Translations under genes and position numbers: made by a program
Notes under the pieces: generated by a model
What the model was told of the DNA's origin: nothing
Seen by the model: the letters and a program-made list of their open reading frames with translations, nothing else
Databases searched by the model: none
Origin: Vreelandella venusta
GTDB taxonomy: Bacteria; Pseudomonadota; Gammaproteobacteria; Pseudomonadales; Halomonadaceae
Reading direction: 5' to 3'
Assembly (NCBI RefSeq): GCF_007989605.1
Contig: NZ_BJUL01000016.1
Location: forward strand, 1 to 64,000
DNA: 64,000 nt
Shown here: one piece after another, positions 43,957-53,524 of the stretch
How positions within the stretch are numbered: the first letter of the stretch is position 1
Layout of the letters: every line of letters starts with the position of its first letter

Positions 43957-45147
43957 TTACAGAATGGCAGTGGTCTTAGCGACAGCTAGTCGCTCAGGAC
44001 GTAGCATCATGAAGCCGTACCACCACTTGATAGACATGAAGCCAGTTTCACCGTACGGGTCATTACGGTCAGCTGTTGCTTCACCTGGGGCTTTGTGAGT
44101 GATCTTGAATTTGACGGTCTTGCCATCAGTCTGGAAACCGATGGTAGTGAAGGAACCATCACCAACAACCAGCATAGGGAATACGTCAAACTTGCTGCCT
44201 GTTACATAGTGGTCTGCATCCCCTGCCGCATCTGCGCCAGCGCCAGCCCAATGCAGCATCTCCGGTACCACAACGATACGGAACTGATCCACAGAACCGA
44301 CTTCGCCGGTCAGGGTAGTTGTGCCCGCAGCATAGTGCTGTACCGCGATAAACGCAGGGTTACCGTGCAGGTCTTTCATGCCACGGATCATAGGCAGTAG
44401 CTCAGAACCAATGTACATGACACGGCCAGCAGGCAGGGTCTTGGTATCGGTCATGCGCGTACCCGTAATCACCTTGGTATGCTTCGGCGTACGGTTGTTA
44501 TCCAGGTCAATAGATAGACGCATCAGATCGCCGTAAGTGATCTTTGCAGTACCATCCAGTTCAGTATCCTGAGTAGCTTCGCCTGCATAACGCACAACAC
44601 CAGCACCGTGAAGCAGATCAATCTGCAACGCTGCTTCGGTCATTTGGGTAGCACCGGTCAGCATTTCACGGTTAACGTGCATACGCAGTTCAGAGTCGGT
44701 ATCGAAGTCCAGAGACTCTTTGGTGTACTCATCGAAGAAACCAAACTTCTCAATAGAGCCTTCGATTTCTTTGCGTTTGAAGCCAACGCGGTTAACACGG
44801 CCACCAGTCTCGGACACAGCAGGCAGCTTAGATGTGATCGTGCCTACATCCTTGCTGGAGCCGTACAGGTTACCGTTAGAAATGGTGGCACCAGACGCAT
44901 CAATACCCTGGTCGTTAATGTTGGCGTCATCCAACAGTGGCAGGTAGTGATAACGCTTAATGGTTTTACCCATGTGCTTCGGCAAATTGGTAAGGTCTGC
45001 CAGCTGCATGAAGTACTGCTCTTTACGGGCTTCAATCAACGCCTTCTTCTGGTAATAGAAGTCGTTAAACTGATTGCCAATCGTAGACGGAGTACCGCCT
45101 GCGGGATCTTTATACTGCTGCTGACCAGAATTAGCGGGTGTAGGCAT
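43957..45147 (-). CDS. Major capsid protein (N4 gp56 type), 396 aa
   Basis: HK97-fold capsid subunit by size, position and composition: N-terminal flexible arm ([18 protein letters not shown]), a helix with [20 protein letters not shown] and a beta-rich body with [27 protein letters not shown] before the start indicates strong expression, and a terminator follows directly. It lies next to the scaffold-like gene, as in N4. Confidence 0.88.
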   Translation of the reverse strand: MPTPANSGQQQYKDPAGGTPSTIGNQFNDFYYQKKALIEARKEQYFMQLADLTNLPKHMGKTIKRYHYLPLLDDANINDQGIDASGATISNGNLYGSSKDVGTITSKLPAVSETGGRVNRVGFKRKEIEGSIEKFGFFDEYTKESLDFDTDSELRMHVNREMLTGATQMTEAALQIDLLHGAGVVRYAGEATQDTELDGTAKITYGDLMRLSIDLDNNRTPKHTKVITGTRMTDTKTLPAGRVMYIGSELLPMIRGMKDLHGNPAFIAVQHYAAGTTTLTGEVGSVDQFRIVVVPEMLHWAGAGADAAGDADHYVTGSKFDVFPMLVVGDGSFTTIGFQTDGKTVKFKITHKAPGEATADRNDPYGETGFMSIKWWYGFMMLRPERLAVAKTTAIL

Positions 45148-45161
45148 AGCGCCTCCTTAAA

Positions 45162-46340
45162 TTAGATAGGTAAACCATTTAGTTTCTCGAACTCTTCATC
45201 GGAAAGAGCCAGCGGGTTAAAGTCCGCAGAAGGGCCATTCGATGTACTGGAACGAGTAGTCGGACTTGCTGCTCGGCGCTGTTCATTTAGTTTCTGGTTT
45301 TTAGCAGCGGCCTTGGGTGCGGCCTTCTTCACTACGGTTTGTGGTTTAGCTTGTTCAGCGGGAGCACTGTCCTTAAACAAATGGTTAAACCCACCCCGTG
45401 CTTGGATGGTGTCGCCTACCTGGCGGTATGCATCAAGGTCAGAAACATTGGTTAAACGACCTAGCATACGTTCACGTTCAATCTCAGCACTGATAAGGTC
45501 ATACACGCCGTTATCTACATGGCTGTTGATTACTTTCAATAACTCAGGTTGTTCGTAAATCGTTTGCTTACTCGCGCTGTCCCACTTACTAGAGACGATT
45601 CCCAGCGTTTTGGAATAACTTGGACTGTCCTTGATTTCATCAAGCACCAAGTCAAGATCCACGGCACGGTCATCTACAGCGTGGTTACCAGGCGTGTATT
45701 CGTTTTTACCATCGAGGTCTAAATCCAGTGGATCAACGCCACTGTCTTTAATGAACTTTTTAATGGCTTCTGGGTTTTTCTTTTCCAGGTCAATATAAAA
45801 GTTCAGTTTTTCTTCACTTAGGAGTTGGTTGTTCTCCAACATCTTAAGCATCTTCAAATTCGGCTTGAGGGCGCTCATCTTCTTTGCGTAATTAGCGCCC
45901 ATCTGCATTAAGCGGATAGCGTCATCGGCGTTATCAACTCGGATTTCTTTACCGTTGGCATTGAACGGCGCGAAAATCTTGTCGTATTCCGCCTTGTAAT
46001 CGACTTCACTGGCAGAGGTATCATCTGGCTTAGGGTCTGCCTCAGTAGCTTCTTCGTCAGGCGCCTCAGCTGCAGGATCGGCTGCATCTTCTTCCACGGC
46101 AGAATCAGCAGACACGTCTTCACCAGTGTCATCTTCCTCAGCTGCCTCGTCATCCAATTCAGGATCAACTGGATTAGTAAGTTCATCATCAGTCTCCTCA
46201 ACAACAGGGGCTTCCTCAGAAGCCACTGCGGTTTCCTGCTCGAAAGAGGAGAAGTCCAGTTCATTGATTTGCTCGTCGCTCATATTGACAAGCTGGTCTT
46301 CGGTGACCGGAGCACTCGGCTCTACAGGCAGGTTATCCAT
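45162..46340 (-). CDS. Putative scaffolding protein (N4 gp57 type), 392 aa
   Basis: The first 125 residues are extremely acidic and Ala/Pro-rich, followed by a helical domain (LKPNLKMLKMLENNQLLSEE) and a basic, Ser/Thr-rich end. This layout, a disordered acidic part and a helical capsid-binding end, is typical of scaffolds. It is encoded between portal and capsid, 14 bases before the capsid gene. Confidence 0.7.
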   Translation of the reverse strand: MDNLPVEPSAPVTEDQLVNMSDEQINELDFSSFEQETAVASEEAPVVEETDDELTNPVDPELDDEAAEEDDTGEDVSADSAVEEDAADPAAEAPDEEATEADPKPDDTSASEVDYKAEYDKIFAPFNANGKEIRVDNADDAIRLMQMGANYAKKMSALKPNLKMLKMLENNQLLSEEKLNFYIDLEKKNPEAIKKFIKDSGVDPLDLDLDGKNEYTPGNHAVDDRAVDLDLVLDEIKDSPSYSKTLGIVSSKWDSASKQTIYEQPELLKVINSHVDNGVYDLISAEIERERMLGRLTNVSDLDAYRQVGDTIQARGGFNHLFKDSAPAEQAKPQTVVKKAAPKAAAKNQKLNEQRRAASPTTRSSTSNGPSADFNPLALSDEEFEKLNGLPI

Positions 46341-46690
46341 TACTCGACATCCTCACCCATCAGTTCATCACGGGCTTGTTCGTCTGCTTCGATAGCCTTT
46401 TCGGCTAGCATGGCGTTGTGCTCTACGGTACGGCAATATTGCAATAATGAAGCAATGCCATCCATTGACGTTTCAATCATTTTACGGGACGCATCATCCG
46501 CAAAATCAGGGTTGCTGCGTAGATGAACCAATCGGACTGCTTCGTCTTTAAAATAACCTTCGTTAATAAGGTCTTTAAAGTCGCGGTTCTTCAATAAGCG
46601 TTGAAGTGACTTACCACGCGCTACAAACTTTTTAGCGGCGTTAATATTGATGTTAATTTCTTCAATCGCTTCTTGAGTTTGATCAGTCAT
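46340..46690 (-). CDS. Small helical protein next to portal, 116 aa (N4 gp58 position)
   Basis: All-helical protein (QEAIEEINININAAKKFVAR...). Unknown function, conserved position in N4-like genomes. AGGAA precedes the start. Its coding sequence contains octamer cluster 11. Confidence 0.65.
   Translation of the reverse strand: MTDQTQEAIEEINININAAKKFVARGKSLQRLLKNRDFKDLINEGYFKDEAVRLVHLRSNPDFADDASRKMIETSMDGIASLLQYCRTVEHNAMLAEKAIEADEQARDELMGEDVE
46430..46462. repeat. TATTGCAA-type octamer cluster 11 (intragenic)
   Basis: ACGGCAAT, ATTGCAAT, AATGAAGC and AATGCCAT in eight-base steps; the central part reads GGCAATATTGCAATAATG. Confidence 0.65.
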
Positions 46691-46752
46691 AGTGAATTCC
46701 TAAAGTGTTTAACTGTTTGGATTAGCTTTAAGTGTTTTGGACATTAATACAC

Positions 46753-48900
46753 TTATGCAGCCTTTGCATTTTTTTCTTTTAATCGTTCTTTCAGTTTTTC
46801 TTTGCGCTCATCTTCTAACTGGAAGCTACGATCCATAAGTTTTAATCCTGCTTGACTGCGTGCTTGTTCACCTACTTTTTGTAATTCCCGTTCTTGTTGT
46901 ACCCCAGACTCTTGTTCAACAAAGTCGAGAGACTTCTTATCAGTATCAGCAGATAAATTATCGGCTTTAGCAACACGCTGTTGAGAATCCGCCATGGTCT
47001 GTTGAATCTTCGCGTAATTCAGTTCGATTTCAGATTTAAGCTTCTCGATCTCTAACTTTTGAAGCTCTTGCTGTGCGGGATCAGGTTGTGGTTCGTATTC
47101 TTCCAGACGCTTAGCCAAGTCAGGCATCTTACGAAGGCGCGCAATATCCGCCATGATCATGAAGGTAATCTGTGGATCGGCATTTGGCCCTACGGTTTGA
47201 AGCATGAACGATAGTTCCTGTGCTTTGGCATTGTCTTCTTCCTGAGTCGATACCGTTAAGCGCAGGTCAATGTTGCCTTTCAAGTCATCACGTCGAATAG
47301 GTACAAACTGTTCGTTTGTCACCCGTACCACTTCTTCCTCATCCAGGAATGCCTGGTTCATTGAAATGATTTTACGGCCTATCTGTACCAAACCATTGGT
47401 GAGACGGCGCAGAATATCCAGTTCCCTCTTGGAGCTAGCATCCATAGCACCCCGTTGACCGGTCGCTGTAGAACCAAGGGCATCTCCGCTAATACCGTTA
47501 GAGAAGGCTTTTACACCTGTGAGGGATTCTGCTTCAACACTCTGTAACTGGAGCATGAATTGAGCAGATTGGGGAATTTCAGGGTACACATGGGCGTGTA
47601 TACCCGCACGCGGGTCAACCCCCTGGTTGAATTCGTAGTCTTGGCCAGCCTCATAACGACGCTTATTGGTAAGATCCAGCATGTCTTTACGCATACCAGT
47701 CTGGCCATTGGCTGACTTACCCATGAGATCCAGCATGCCGCGTGTGACTGCCCCCATAATCTTCTGGTTATCTTCCAGAAGCTCTCCATCAGGCTCACCG
47801 TAGACACTACGCTTAATAGGTAAATAAGGTACTGTTACGAAAGGGGGTTTTTTATCAGGGAAAGGGTTTTCTTCTAGTCGGATTAAGGTGTTACCCACCC
47901 AAGCAGCGACAATAGGCTTAACAAGGTTATTACCGTCAATATCCCAATATCCCCAATATTCATGAACGGTAAACTTTTTACGGGCTTTATCAGAGGGGTT
48001 AAAGCTGGTCGTGTTATCAGGACCCTCATCGGGTTCACCCAAGATGCTGCTGTTATCAATGTCGATCTGATCCAGGTTTTTATATCGGCCATCTTTGGTT
48101 AACTCCCCTAATGAGGAATGAAACGAGTGAATAATGAAATTTGCTTTATCTAACTTGCCCTTACAGGTTGGATCAATCAGTACGTCCCGTATGTCGCACA
48201 CCTCAACAGTAGGGTGATTTTTGATCGTACGGGTCAATTCTTGTTCTTCATACTCCAGAATCTGTACCGCGTAAGGTACTCCTGTTTCCTTGTAAAGAGC
48301 ATGGGCCTCTCGTAGTTCTTCGGCTACCTCGAAGTTATAGCCTGCAGGGTTTTCCTGCTCTAATGCATCCAACTCATCCATCATCGGCTGTAAAGCCAGG
48401 TCAGGCGTAAATTCCAGTACGGGTACCATTTCCGTGTAGGTTTCTTCTTCAAACTCCCAGCCTGTTTTTACGATGACAGTACCCTCATCGACAACAGAAC
48501 GTACGTACTCATCAATAAATAACACGCGATCAATAATCGTACTGAACTGGTAGTTAATCAGTAAGGCATTTTGCATAGCAGAAAGCTTATCTTCCCAGGT
48601 ACGAGGTTCCACCGTAAACATATCGGGTGTACTTAAGAAGGGATAACTTAATGAGGGGTATCGCCACTCTGCTTGTTTACGGATTAGTTTAGGCACAATC
48701 CTTGATTGGCCTTTAGGGACATTAGGAACGGCTTTACCAGTTACCCGTAAGTTGTCCTGCCACGTATTAACCTTCGTGATATGACTATCGTGATTTGACC
48801 GAGCATCGGTAAAGTCACTTTTTAAGTCCATTAATGAAGGTTCTTTTTTCCAGTCTGTCATTTTTTTGGCGACTGGTTCATTAATTGGGGTATCTTCCAT
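46753..48900 (-). CDS. Portal protein (N4 gp59 type), 715 aa
   Basis: Dodecameric head-vertex protein through which DNA enters and leaves. Recognised by length, place before scaffold and capsid genes, and composition: an N-terminal helical clip, a SPSLSYPFLSTPDMF-like linker (PSLSYPFLSTPDMFTVEP), the stem region with GVKAFSNGISGDALGSTATG (about 485-505) and a long C-terminal coiled-coil barrel (about 610-715, QELQKLEIEKLKSEIELNYA). Slightly shorter than N4 gp59. Confidence 0.88.
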   Translation of the reverse strand: MEDTPINEPVAKKMTDWKKEPSLMDLKSDFTDARSNHDSHITKVNTWQDNLRVTGKAVPNVPKGQSRIVPKLIRKQAEWRYPSLSYPFLSTPDMFTVEPRTWEDKLSAMQNALLINYQFSTIIDRVLFIDEYVRSVVDEGTVIVKTGWEFEEETYTEMVPVLEFTPDLALQPMMDELDALEQENPAGYNFEVAEELREAHALYKETGVPYAVQILEYEEQELTRTIKNHPTVEVCDIRDVLIDPTCKGKLDKANFIIHSFHSSLGELTKDGRYKNLDQIDIDNSSILGEPDEGPDNTTSFNPSDKARKKFTVHEYWGYWDIDGNNLVKPIVAAWVGNTLIRLEENPFPDKKPPFVTVPYLPIKRSVYGEPDGELLEDNQKIMGAVTRGMLDLMGKSANGQTGMRKDMLDLTNKRRYEAGQDYEFNQGVDPRAGIHAHVYPEIPQSAQFMLQLQSVEAESLTGVKAFSNGISGDALGSTATGQRGAMDASSKRELDILRRLTNGLVQIGRKIISMNQAFLDEEEVVRVTNEQFVPIRRDDLKGNIDLRLTVSTQEEDNAKAQELSFMLQTVGPNADPQITFMIMADIARLRKMPDLAKRLEEYEPQPDPAQQELQKLEIEKLKSEIELNYAKIQQTMADSQQRVAKADNLSADTDKKSLDFVEQESGVQQERELQKVGEQARSQAGLKLMDRSFQLEDERKEKLKERLKEKNAKAA

Positions 48901-48964
48901 ATAAGGTTACCTCGAATATTGGGTTTCGCCCATCTTAATCAAACCATTTAGGACTCGCTTTAAA

Positions 48965-49393
48965 ATGAATATCAAACCAATGCATAAGAACTTTAAAGTC
49001 CCGACTAAATCCACAGCAGGTGCAGGGGCTTTTGATCTTTATATGCCGGAATCTGGTCATATCGAGGAATTTGCGGATAGCCCAGTACGTGTAAAGTTAG
49101 GTTTTTCTGCCGAAGTACCTGAAAACCATGTGGCCTTTCTTCTTCCGCGTTCAGGTGTAGGTAGTAATAAAGGCCTGGAGTTACATAACACTTGTGGTGT
49201 TATTGACAGTGACTATCGTGGTGAGTGGTTAGCCACATTAAACACCAAGTTAGGTTTACCTCATGAATGGCAAGCCGGTGATCGACTACTGCAAGTACTG
49301 ATTGTACCGGTGGCAGATGTGACGTTTAACGTTGTCGATGAACTAGGTGACACAGAGCGTGGTGAAGGTGGTTTAGGGAGTACCGGACTATGA
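48965..49393 (+). CDS. dut: dUTPase, 142 aa
   Basis: Hydrolyses dUTP to dUMP, the substrate for ThyX, and keeps uracil out of DNA. All five trimeric dUTPase motifs are visible: AGAGAFDLY (1), PRSGVGSNKGLELHN (2), GVIDSDYRGE (3), AGDRLLQVLIV (4) and RGEGGLGSTG (5). Plus-strand gene inserted between minus-strand virion genes; its stop overlaps the Acb2 gene. Confidence 0.95.
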   Translation: MNIKPMHKNFKVPTKSTAGAGAFDLYMPESGHIEEFADSPVRVKLGFSAEVPENHVAFLLPRSGVGSNKGLELHNTCGVIDSDYRGEWLATLNTKLGLPHEWQAGDRLLQVLIVPVADVTFNVVDELGDTERGEGGLGSTGL

Positions 49394-49668
49394 AAGACCA
49401 GCATACGAAAATCAGCGGGTACCGTGACCTCACACAAGCTGAGATCGACCTAATGAACGAAGGTAAGCGCTTGGAAGCCCAGTGCCTTGCCTACCACGAT
49501 AAGGTTAAAGCAGCGTTGATTATGGCGGGTTATGAACCAGAAGAAGCAGCACGTACTGATAACGCTCAGGCGTTACGCTGGCTTTCTATTGGTCGTACTA
49601 ATGTGGAGCAGGGCTTTATGGCCTTGATTCGTGCTGTTGCTCAGCCACAACCTATAGTGAACCTATGA
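49390..49668 (+). CDS. acb2: Acb2/Tad1-type anti-CBASS sponge, 92 aa
   Basis: Helical hairpin protein with the family pattern: ISGYRDLTQAEIDLMNEGK at the N-terminus (about 8-26) and RWLSIGRTNVEQGFMALIRA (64-83) followed by VAQP. Acb2 proteins form hexamers that sequester cyclic di- and trinucleotides and so block CBASS effectors. It sits in a three-gene cassette with dUTPase and a conserved unknown; starts and stops overlap, so all are coupled. A counter-defence role is strongly suggested by family, not shown here. Confidence 0.85.
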   Translation: MKDQHTKISGYRDLTQAEIDLMNEGKRLEAQCLAYHDKVKAALIMAGYEPEEAARTDNAQALRWLSIGRTNVEQGFMALIRAVAQPQPIVNL

Positions 49669-49937
49669 GTTTTAATACTTACGAATCCAAGCCAGTCACG
49701 CGCCTAGCCCACAAGATTGAAGCTAATGATGTAATCCAAGCATTACCTGATTGTACCTACGCCATCCGAGTGGATGAGGTGGACGTACTCTTTAAGGCTT
49801 ATACGACTCCGGTGGTAGGAGACTATGTGGTCTACCTCAACGATGGGGATATATACCACTGCAGCGCCGAGGTATTTGCAGAACGCAACATCGTGGAACC
49901 AGACACCAACCAGGGAGGTGATCGGGCTGAGGTCTAG
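49665..49937 (+). CDS. Conserved phage protein, 90 aa
   Basis: Belongs by pattern to small phage proteins that begin with KPV...A.KIEA and contain a short beta domain (VVGDYVVYLNDGDIYHCSAE). Function unknown. Third gene of the dut-acb2 cassette, overlapping acb2 by four bases. A terminator follows. Confidence 0.7.
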   Translation: MSFNTYESKPVTRLAHKIEANDVIQALPDCTYAIRVDEVDVLFKAYTTPVVGDYVVYLNDGDIYHCSAEVFAERNIVEPDTNQGGDRAEV

Positions 49938-50006
49938 CCCCTATCTCGTGGCAGCGAAACGAAACGTCTGCGGCTTCTTGCTTACCGTGAGGTAATACAG
50001 AAGGGA

Positions 50007-50030
50007 AAGGCCCCAATCGGGGCCTTTTTA
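50007..50030. terminator. Bidirectional terminator after the dut-acb2 cassette
   Basis: AAGGCCCC-AATC-GGGGCCTT followed by TTTAG; convergent genes end on both sides. Confidence 0.88.
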
Positions 50031-50031
50031 G

Positions 50032-50475
50032 TTACTGACACATGGTGGTACTACCGACTGTATTACAGATGATCGGTTGATTGTTATTAATCTGGTTTAT
50101 GGAGTTCTGTAAGTCCTGACGATTCTGATCTACCTGGGCATTATGGATGTCGATTTGTTGTTTTTGTCCTGCAATGATAGTCGCTGCTTCATTACAGTTC
50201 TCGGGCGTAATGACAATACCTGCTTTTTCATAGTCCCCTACAGCGTTATTAAGCGCCTCTGGGGAATGCCAGTACGTATCAATATTACTTTGAGCGTATC
50301 GAAGCCCTAGCGCACCTAATTCAGGGGAAATATCCCCTTGGCGTACGCACTGCCTTAAACCGTATAGGACGCCTGCATGTTTTACGTAATCCTCTTTAGG
50401 CATAGGGGTGGGCTTAGAAGGCGACGCACAGCCTGTCAGTACCACCAAACCAAGTAATAAACTCCACCGTCCCAT
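50032..50475 (-). CDS. Phage lipoprotein, 147 aa
   Basis: N-terminal signal with lipobox (LLLGLVVLTGCASPS, Cys at about residue 16), so it should be exported and lipidated. The mature part is helical with two further cysteines and an Asn/Gln-rich C-terminus. It could act in lysis (outer-membrane spanin-like) or superinfection exclusion; no embedded partner gene is seen. AAGGAG precedes the start. Confidence 0.75.
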   Translation of the reverse strand: MGRWSLLLGLVVLTGCASPSKPTPMPKEDYVKHAGVLYGLRQCVRQGDISPELGALGLRYAQSNIDTYWHSPEALNNAVGDYEKAGIVITPENCNEAATIIAGQKQQIDIHNAQVDQNRQDLQNSINQINNNQPIICNTVGSTTMCQ

Positions 50476-50522
50476 AGCCTTCTCCTTATCGGTAACGGTG
50501 GAAGCATAGCTTAAATTAGGGA

Positions 50523-51164
50523 CTACACCCAGCCATTGCGTTCAAACTTTGTCTGCTCCAGGCTCTGGGTCATCTGTAATCCTCCGTTTTCTAACTCACG
50601 GCACGCCATTTCAAATTTCCTGGCGTAGTTGTTTCCTTCGTGCTGTTCAACATGGCCACCCATCGGGTTAAACAAGCGACTAGCCACAAAGTACAGTAAG
50701 GCTTCCATGTGGCTGGCCGGTAGACTTAACTGTACGGAACCAGGGTTACTAATCCCCATTGCCTTGTCGATAGTAGGGTGATCCGCCCGATACACGACCG
50801 TTAGTTGCTCAGCTCGCATACGTACCTCTAAGGGAACACGTAGGGTGTTATAGCTCTCCAGCAGGATACTATTGGGCTTTCCATCGTTGATCCCCAATTC
50901 ACAGGCATCTGGGGTAAAAACCTGCTCAATCTTAAACAGGTCATTTCGTTGAACAACGTACGTGGCCTCTCCGGTAGTCACGGGAATATGGAACTCCCCC
51001 CGACGTAAGAAGAAACGTTTATGTAAGGCTGTCAGTCCCAAATTAATCGGCCCAATTAATCGGTGTCGATTACTTTCCACGTCGCCTACATCCCCATCTT
51101 CACCGATAGCCAATAGGCGTAGTTCACCATCTTGTAGGTGGTCAAATACATCTTGTAGGGTCAT
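50523..51164 (-). CDS. Head-tail connector protein, 213 aa (N4 gp67 position)
   Basis: Encoded directly downstream of TerL. Starts MTLQDVFDHLQDGELRLLAI, a pattern of head-completion/adaptor proteins of this phage group, with a helical C-terminal half. The role is inferred from gene order. AAGGAGG precedes the start. Confidence 0.7.
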   Translation of the reverse strand: MTLQDVFDHLQDGELRLLAIGEDGDVGDVESNRHRLIGPINLGLTALHKRFFLRRGEFHIPVTTGEATYVVQRNDLFKIEQVFTPDACELGINDGKPNSILLESYNTLRVPLEVRMRAEQLTVVYRADHPTIDKAMGISNPGSVQLSLPASHMEALLYFVASRLFNPMGGHVEQHEGNNYARKFEMACRELENGGLQMTQSLEQTKFERNGWV

Positions 51165-51173
51165 AGCCCCTCC

Positions 51174-52835
51174 TTAAACAATATAAGAACTCAGTCGTGA
51201 TTCAGGCTCATCCTCGTCATCCATATCCCACATGCCATTACTTTCTTGGCTCATGGGTGCATCTTCTGAGGGCTTCCACGGCGTTAAAGCAGCCAGCATA
51301 GATATGGAGTCAATGAAGTCATCATGCTTGGATCGGAATCCCCCAGGCGACGCCAATTCCAATTCGTCCATGGCTTCCCGTAATTCAGGGGTACGCTTTT
51401 TCTCTATAGGGAAGAATATCTTGCGTGCTTTGAACCAGGGCACCACGGTATTGAAGCGTTGAAGCTTATTGGTATTGGGTCGAATACCTGGCTTGAAGTC
51501 ATTGCCTTCACTGGCCAGCGGAAACCAGATATTCCGCTCCATCATTTGTTCTTGAATCCAGGGAATAAAACCTGCCTGTTGGCCAGATACTTCAATACCT
51601 ACCTGCTGTGGTCGATATTGCTGAGCCATCCGGAATAAGTCATTGATGTTCTTATCCATGGTTTGGCGTTTACAGACACCATCCACCCACAACCAATCCC
51701 CCACGGCGTTATAAGCCCAGACACTGATAACAGAGAAGTCTGATTTCTGCTTTTCACTGGTGGCAAAGTCAGTGGTGATATAGAAGTTGTAGCGTTGGCG
51801 GTACCGGAGTACCCCATCAATCTTGTACCAGGCAATGTCATGATCCTGAATCAAGCGATCTTCATCACTCATGATCCGTAGCATCAATTCCTGATTGAAG
51901 GTATCTACCTTGCCTAGCTTGACGGCCTTCTCATACTGCGCGGATACGTATTCAAAGGTAAAACGATCTGGCCAGGAACCACGAAACTCCTCACGGCTAC
52001 ATGGGAAACGCTCACACACCGGAAAGACGTTAACTGCCCAGGCACCTGACTCGACTGCTTTATACAGCGGGTCTTTCGCATTAAAGGGGGTACCCGACCA
52101 AATCATCATGTTACGGGTAGGGTGCAAGGCATATTCCACTGCCTTGTATACCGTGTCTTCTACCGCGGCAATAACGGTGGTCGAGCGTGCATCCTCATCA
52201 CTAATCAAGTCATCGAGTACCGCTAACTGAGGACGCTTACCCATTTCCTTGGCACCACGTACCCCCGTCTTGGCGCCGTACCCCTTGACGATAAAGACTT
52301 TGCCGTCAGCGTTATGGAACTCCCAGCGGATATCAGTGAACTTGGCAACCGGTAAGTACTCTTTTAGGAAGTCCGAGTTATCCCGTCGGAACTCCAAGTT
52401 CTTACGCATGTTCTTGACGCCGTTTTCTATCGAGTCCGACACATACAGCGCAAGATCAACCACCCCGAAACCAGGGATCTCACCGTAGACCGCAATGTAG
52501 AGAAATAGGTATTCCCCCATTACCGTGGTTTTCGCAATCCCTCGGTGACAGAGGTTAATGATGCGAGTACCCCCATGGGTAATGGTGTCCAGCATGTAGT
52601 AGTGAACAAGGGGCGTCTTGTGTTCCTCACCCTGTGCCCCATTCACCAGCTTGATAAAGGTCACGAACTCCAGGGCAAAGTCAGAAGGGATGTAATCCTT
52701 GGGAATTTCATAGGACAACTCTTTCAAGTAGTCCTCGACCTTTTTAGGCTGTTCCTCCTCTGTTTCCCAGGGGGTAGGTTCTCGTAAGGTGCCGGCTTCT
52801 TTGGCAATAGCGGCGGCAATGGCATTAAGGCCCAT
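51174..52835 (-). CDS. terL: Terminase large subunit (N4 gp68 type), 553 aa
   Basis: DNA packaging motor. ATPase part: Walker A-like CHRGIAKTT (residues 96-104) and Walker B LAVLDDLISDED (about 208-219). RNase H-like nuclease part: YITTDFATSEKQ (Asp, about 355-366) and the C-terminal KHDDFIDSIS (Asp pair, about 505-514). Length and motif order match N4-like terminases. The upstream gene overlaps its start by eleven bases. No separate small terminase is obvious; the 232-aa neighbour is a candidate. Confidence 0.93.
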   Translation of the reverse strand: MGLNAIAAAIAKEAGTLREPTPWETEEEQPKKVEDYLKELSYEIPKDYIPSDFALEFVTFIKLVNGAQGEEHKTPLVHYYMLDTITHGGTRIINLCHRGIAKTTVMGEYLFLYIAVYGEIPGFGVVDLALYVSDSIENGVKNMRKNLEFRRDNSDFLKEYLPVAKFTDIRWEFHNADGKVFIVKGYGAKTGVRGAKEMGKRPQLAVLDDLISDEDARSTTVIAAVEDTVYKAVEYALHPTRNMMIWSGTPFNAKDPLYKAVESGAWAVNVFPVCERFPCSREEFRGSWPDRFTFEYVSAQYEKAVKLGKVDTFNQELMLRIMSDEDRLIQDHDIAWYKIDGVLRYRQRYNFYITTDFATSEKQKSDFSVISVWAYNAVGDWLWVDGVCKRQTMDKNINDLFRMAQQYRPQQVGIEVSGQQAGFIPWIQEQMMERNIWFPLASEGNDFKPGIRPNTNKLQRFNTVVPWFKARKIFFPIEKKRTPELREAMDELELASPGGFRSKHDDFIDSISMLAALTPWKPSEDAPMSQESNGMWDMDDEDEPESRLSSYIV

Positions 52836-53523
52836 CCTTCACCTCCGCTTCGCCATCAATAATTACTTTCTCGTGGGCTACCTGTTGGGCATCCATAGCA
52901 CCGGATTCAATGGCCATACGGGATTGCTTGGCCAGTGCCATAGTGGCTTCCCGTAATGCTGCAATACTGCTGTCTTCCTTCACCCCAATATCCAGTTCTA
53001 CCTTGTGGGTTTCTGGTTTCTTAAGGTGGGTCAGTAGTGAATTAGCAGCGTCACTACGTACCTTTTCACTGGCCGCCGTCTGTGCCAATTCAAACTGGAT
53101 ATTTAAGGCCTTCTGATACATGTCCTGATTCAGTACCCAACTTGGAATCAAGGACTGCTCATAAATAAGGTTAACCAGTTTGGATTTGTTATAGGCCGAT
53201 ACGTACGCCGATATATCTTTTTGGCTTACACCTTGATTAGCAAACCGCACCATTTTATCGGGGAATGTTCGGCTATAAGCATCAATGTTGGTACGCCCCA
53301 TTAGCTTGTGGCTAATGTATTTAACTGCATCCACATAAGACGTAATTTTAAACTTACCGTCCTTCATTACATGGCTGTAGCTAATTAGGTTTTCACGGTA
53401 CTGCTCATAAAGTTCTGGCTCACTCAGTACCGCATTAACTTTATCCACGACTTCTTGATTAACATTCTTACGGATAGTCGGAGGCAGGGCTTGCTTAAAC
53501 TGTTCTGGCGTCATAGGAGTCAT
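52825..53523 (-). CDS. TerL-coupled protein, 232 aa (N4 gp69 position; possible small terminase)
   Basis: Overlaps the TerL start by eleven bases and is translated just before it. Helical; residues 100-130 (QGVSQKDISAYVSAYNKSK) could be a DNA-binding helical pair. Small terminases usually precede TerL in this way, but no firm family match can be made by eye. A GGAGAACC site precedes the start. Confidence 0.65.
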   Translation of the reverse strand: MTPMTPEQFKQALPPTIRKNVNQEVVDKVNAVLSEPELYEQYRENLISYSHVMKDGKFKITSYVDAVKYISHKLMGRTNIDAYSRTFPDKMVRFANQGVSQKDISAYVSAYNKSKLVNLIYEQSLIPSWVLNQDMYQKALNIQFELAQTAASEKVRSDAANSLLTHLKKPETHKVELDIGVKEDSSIAALREATMALAKQSRMAIESGAMDAQQVAHEKVIIDGEAEVKDGP

Positions 53524-53524
53524 A

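Noticed and set aside
52950..52975. A twelfth octamer cluster (TGCAATA at 52960)
   Set aside because: Only one good copy with poor neighbours inside the TerL-coupled gene; not enough to separate from chance.
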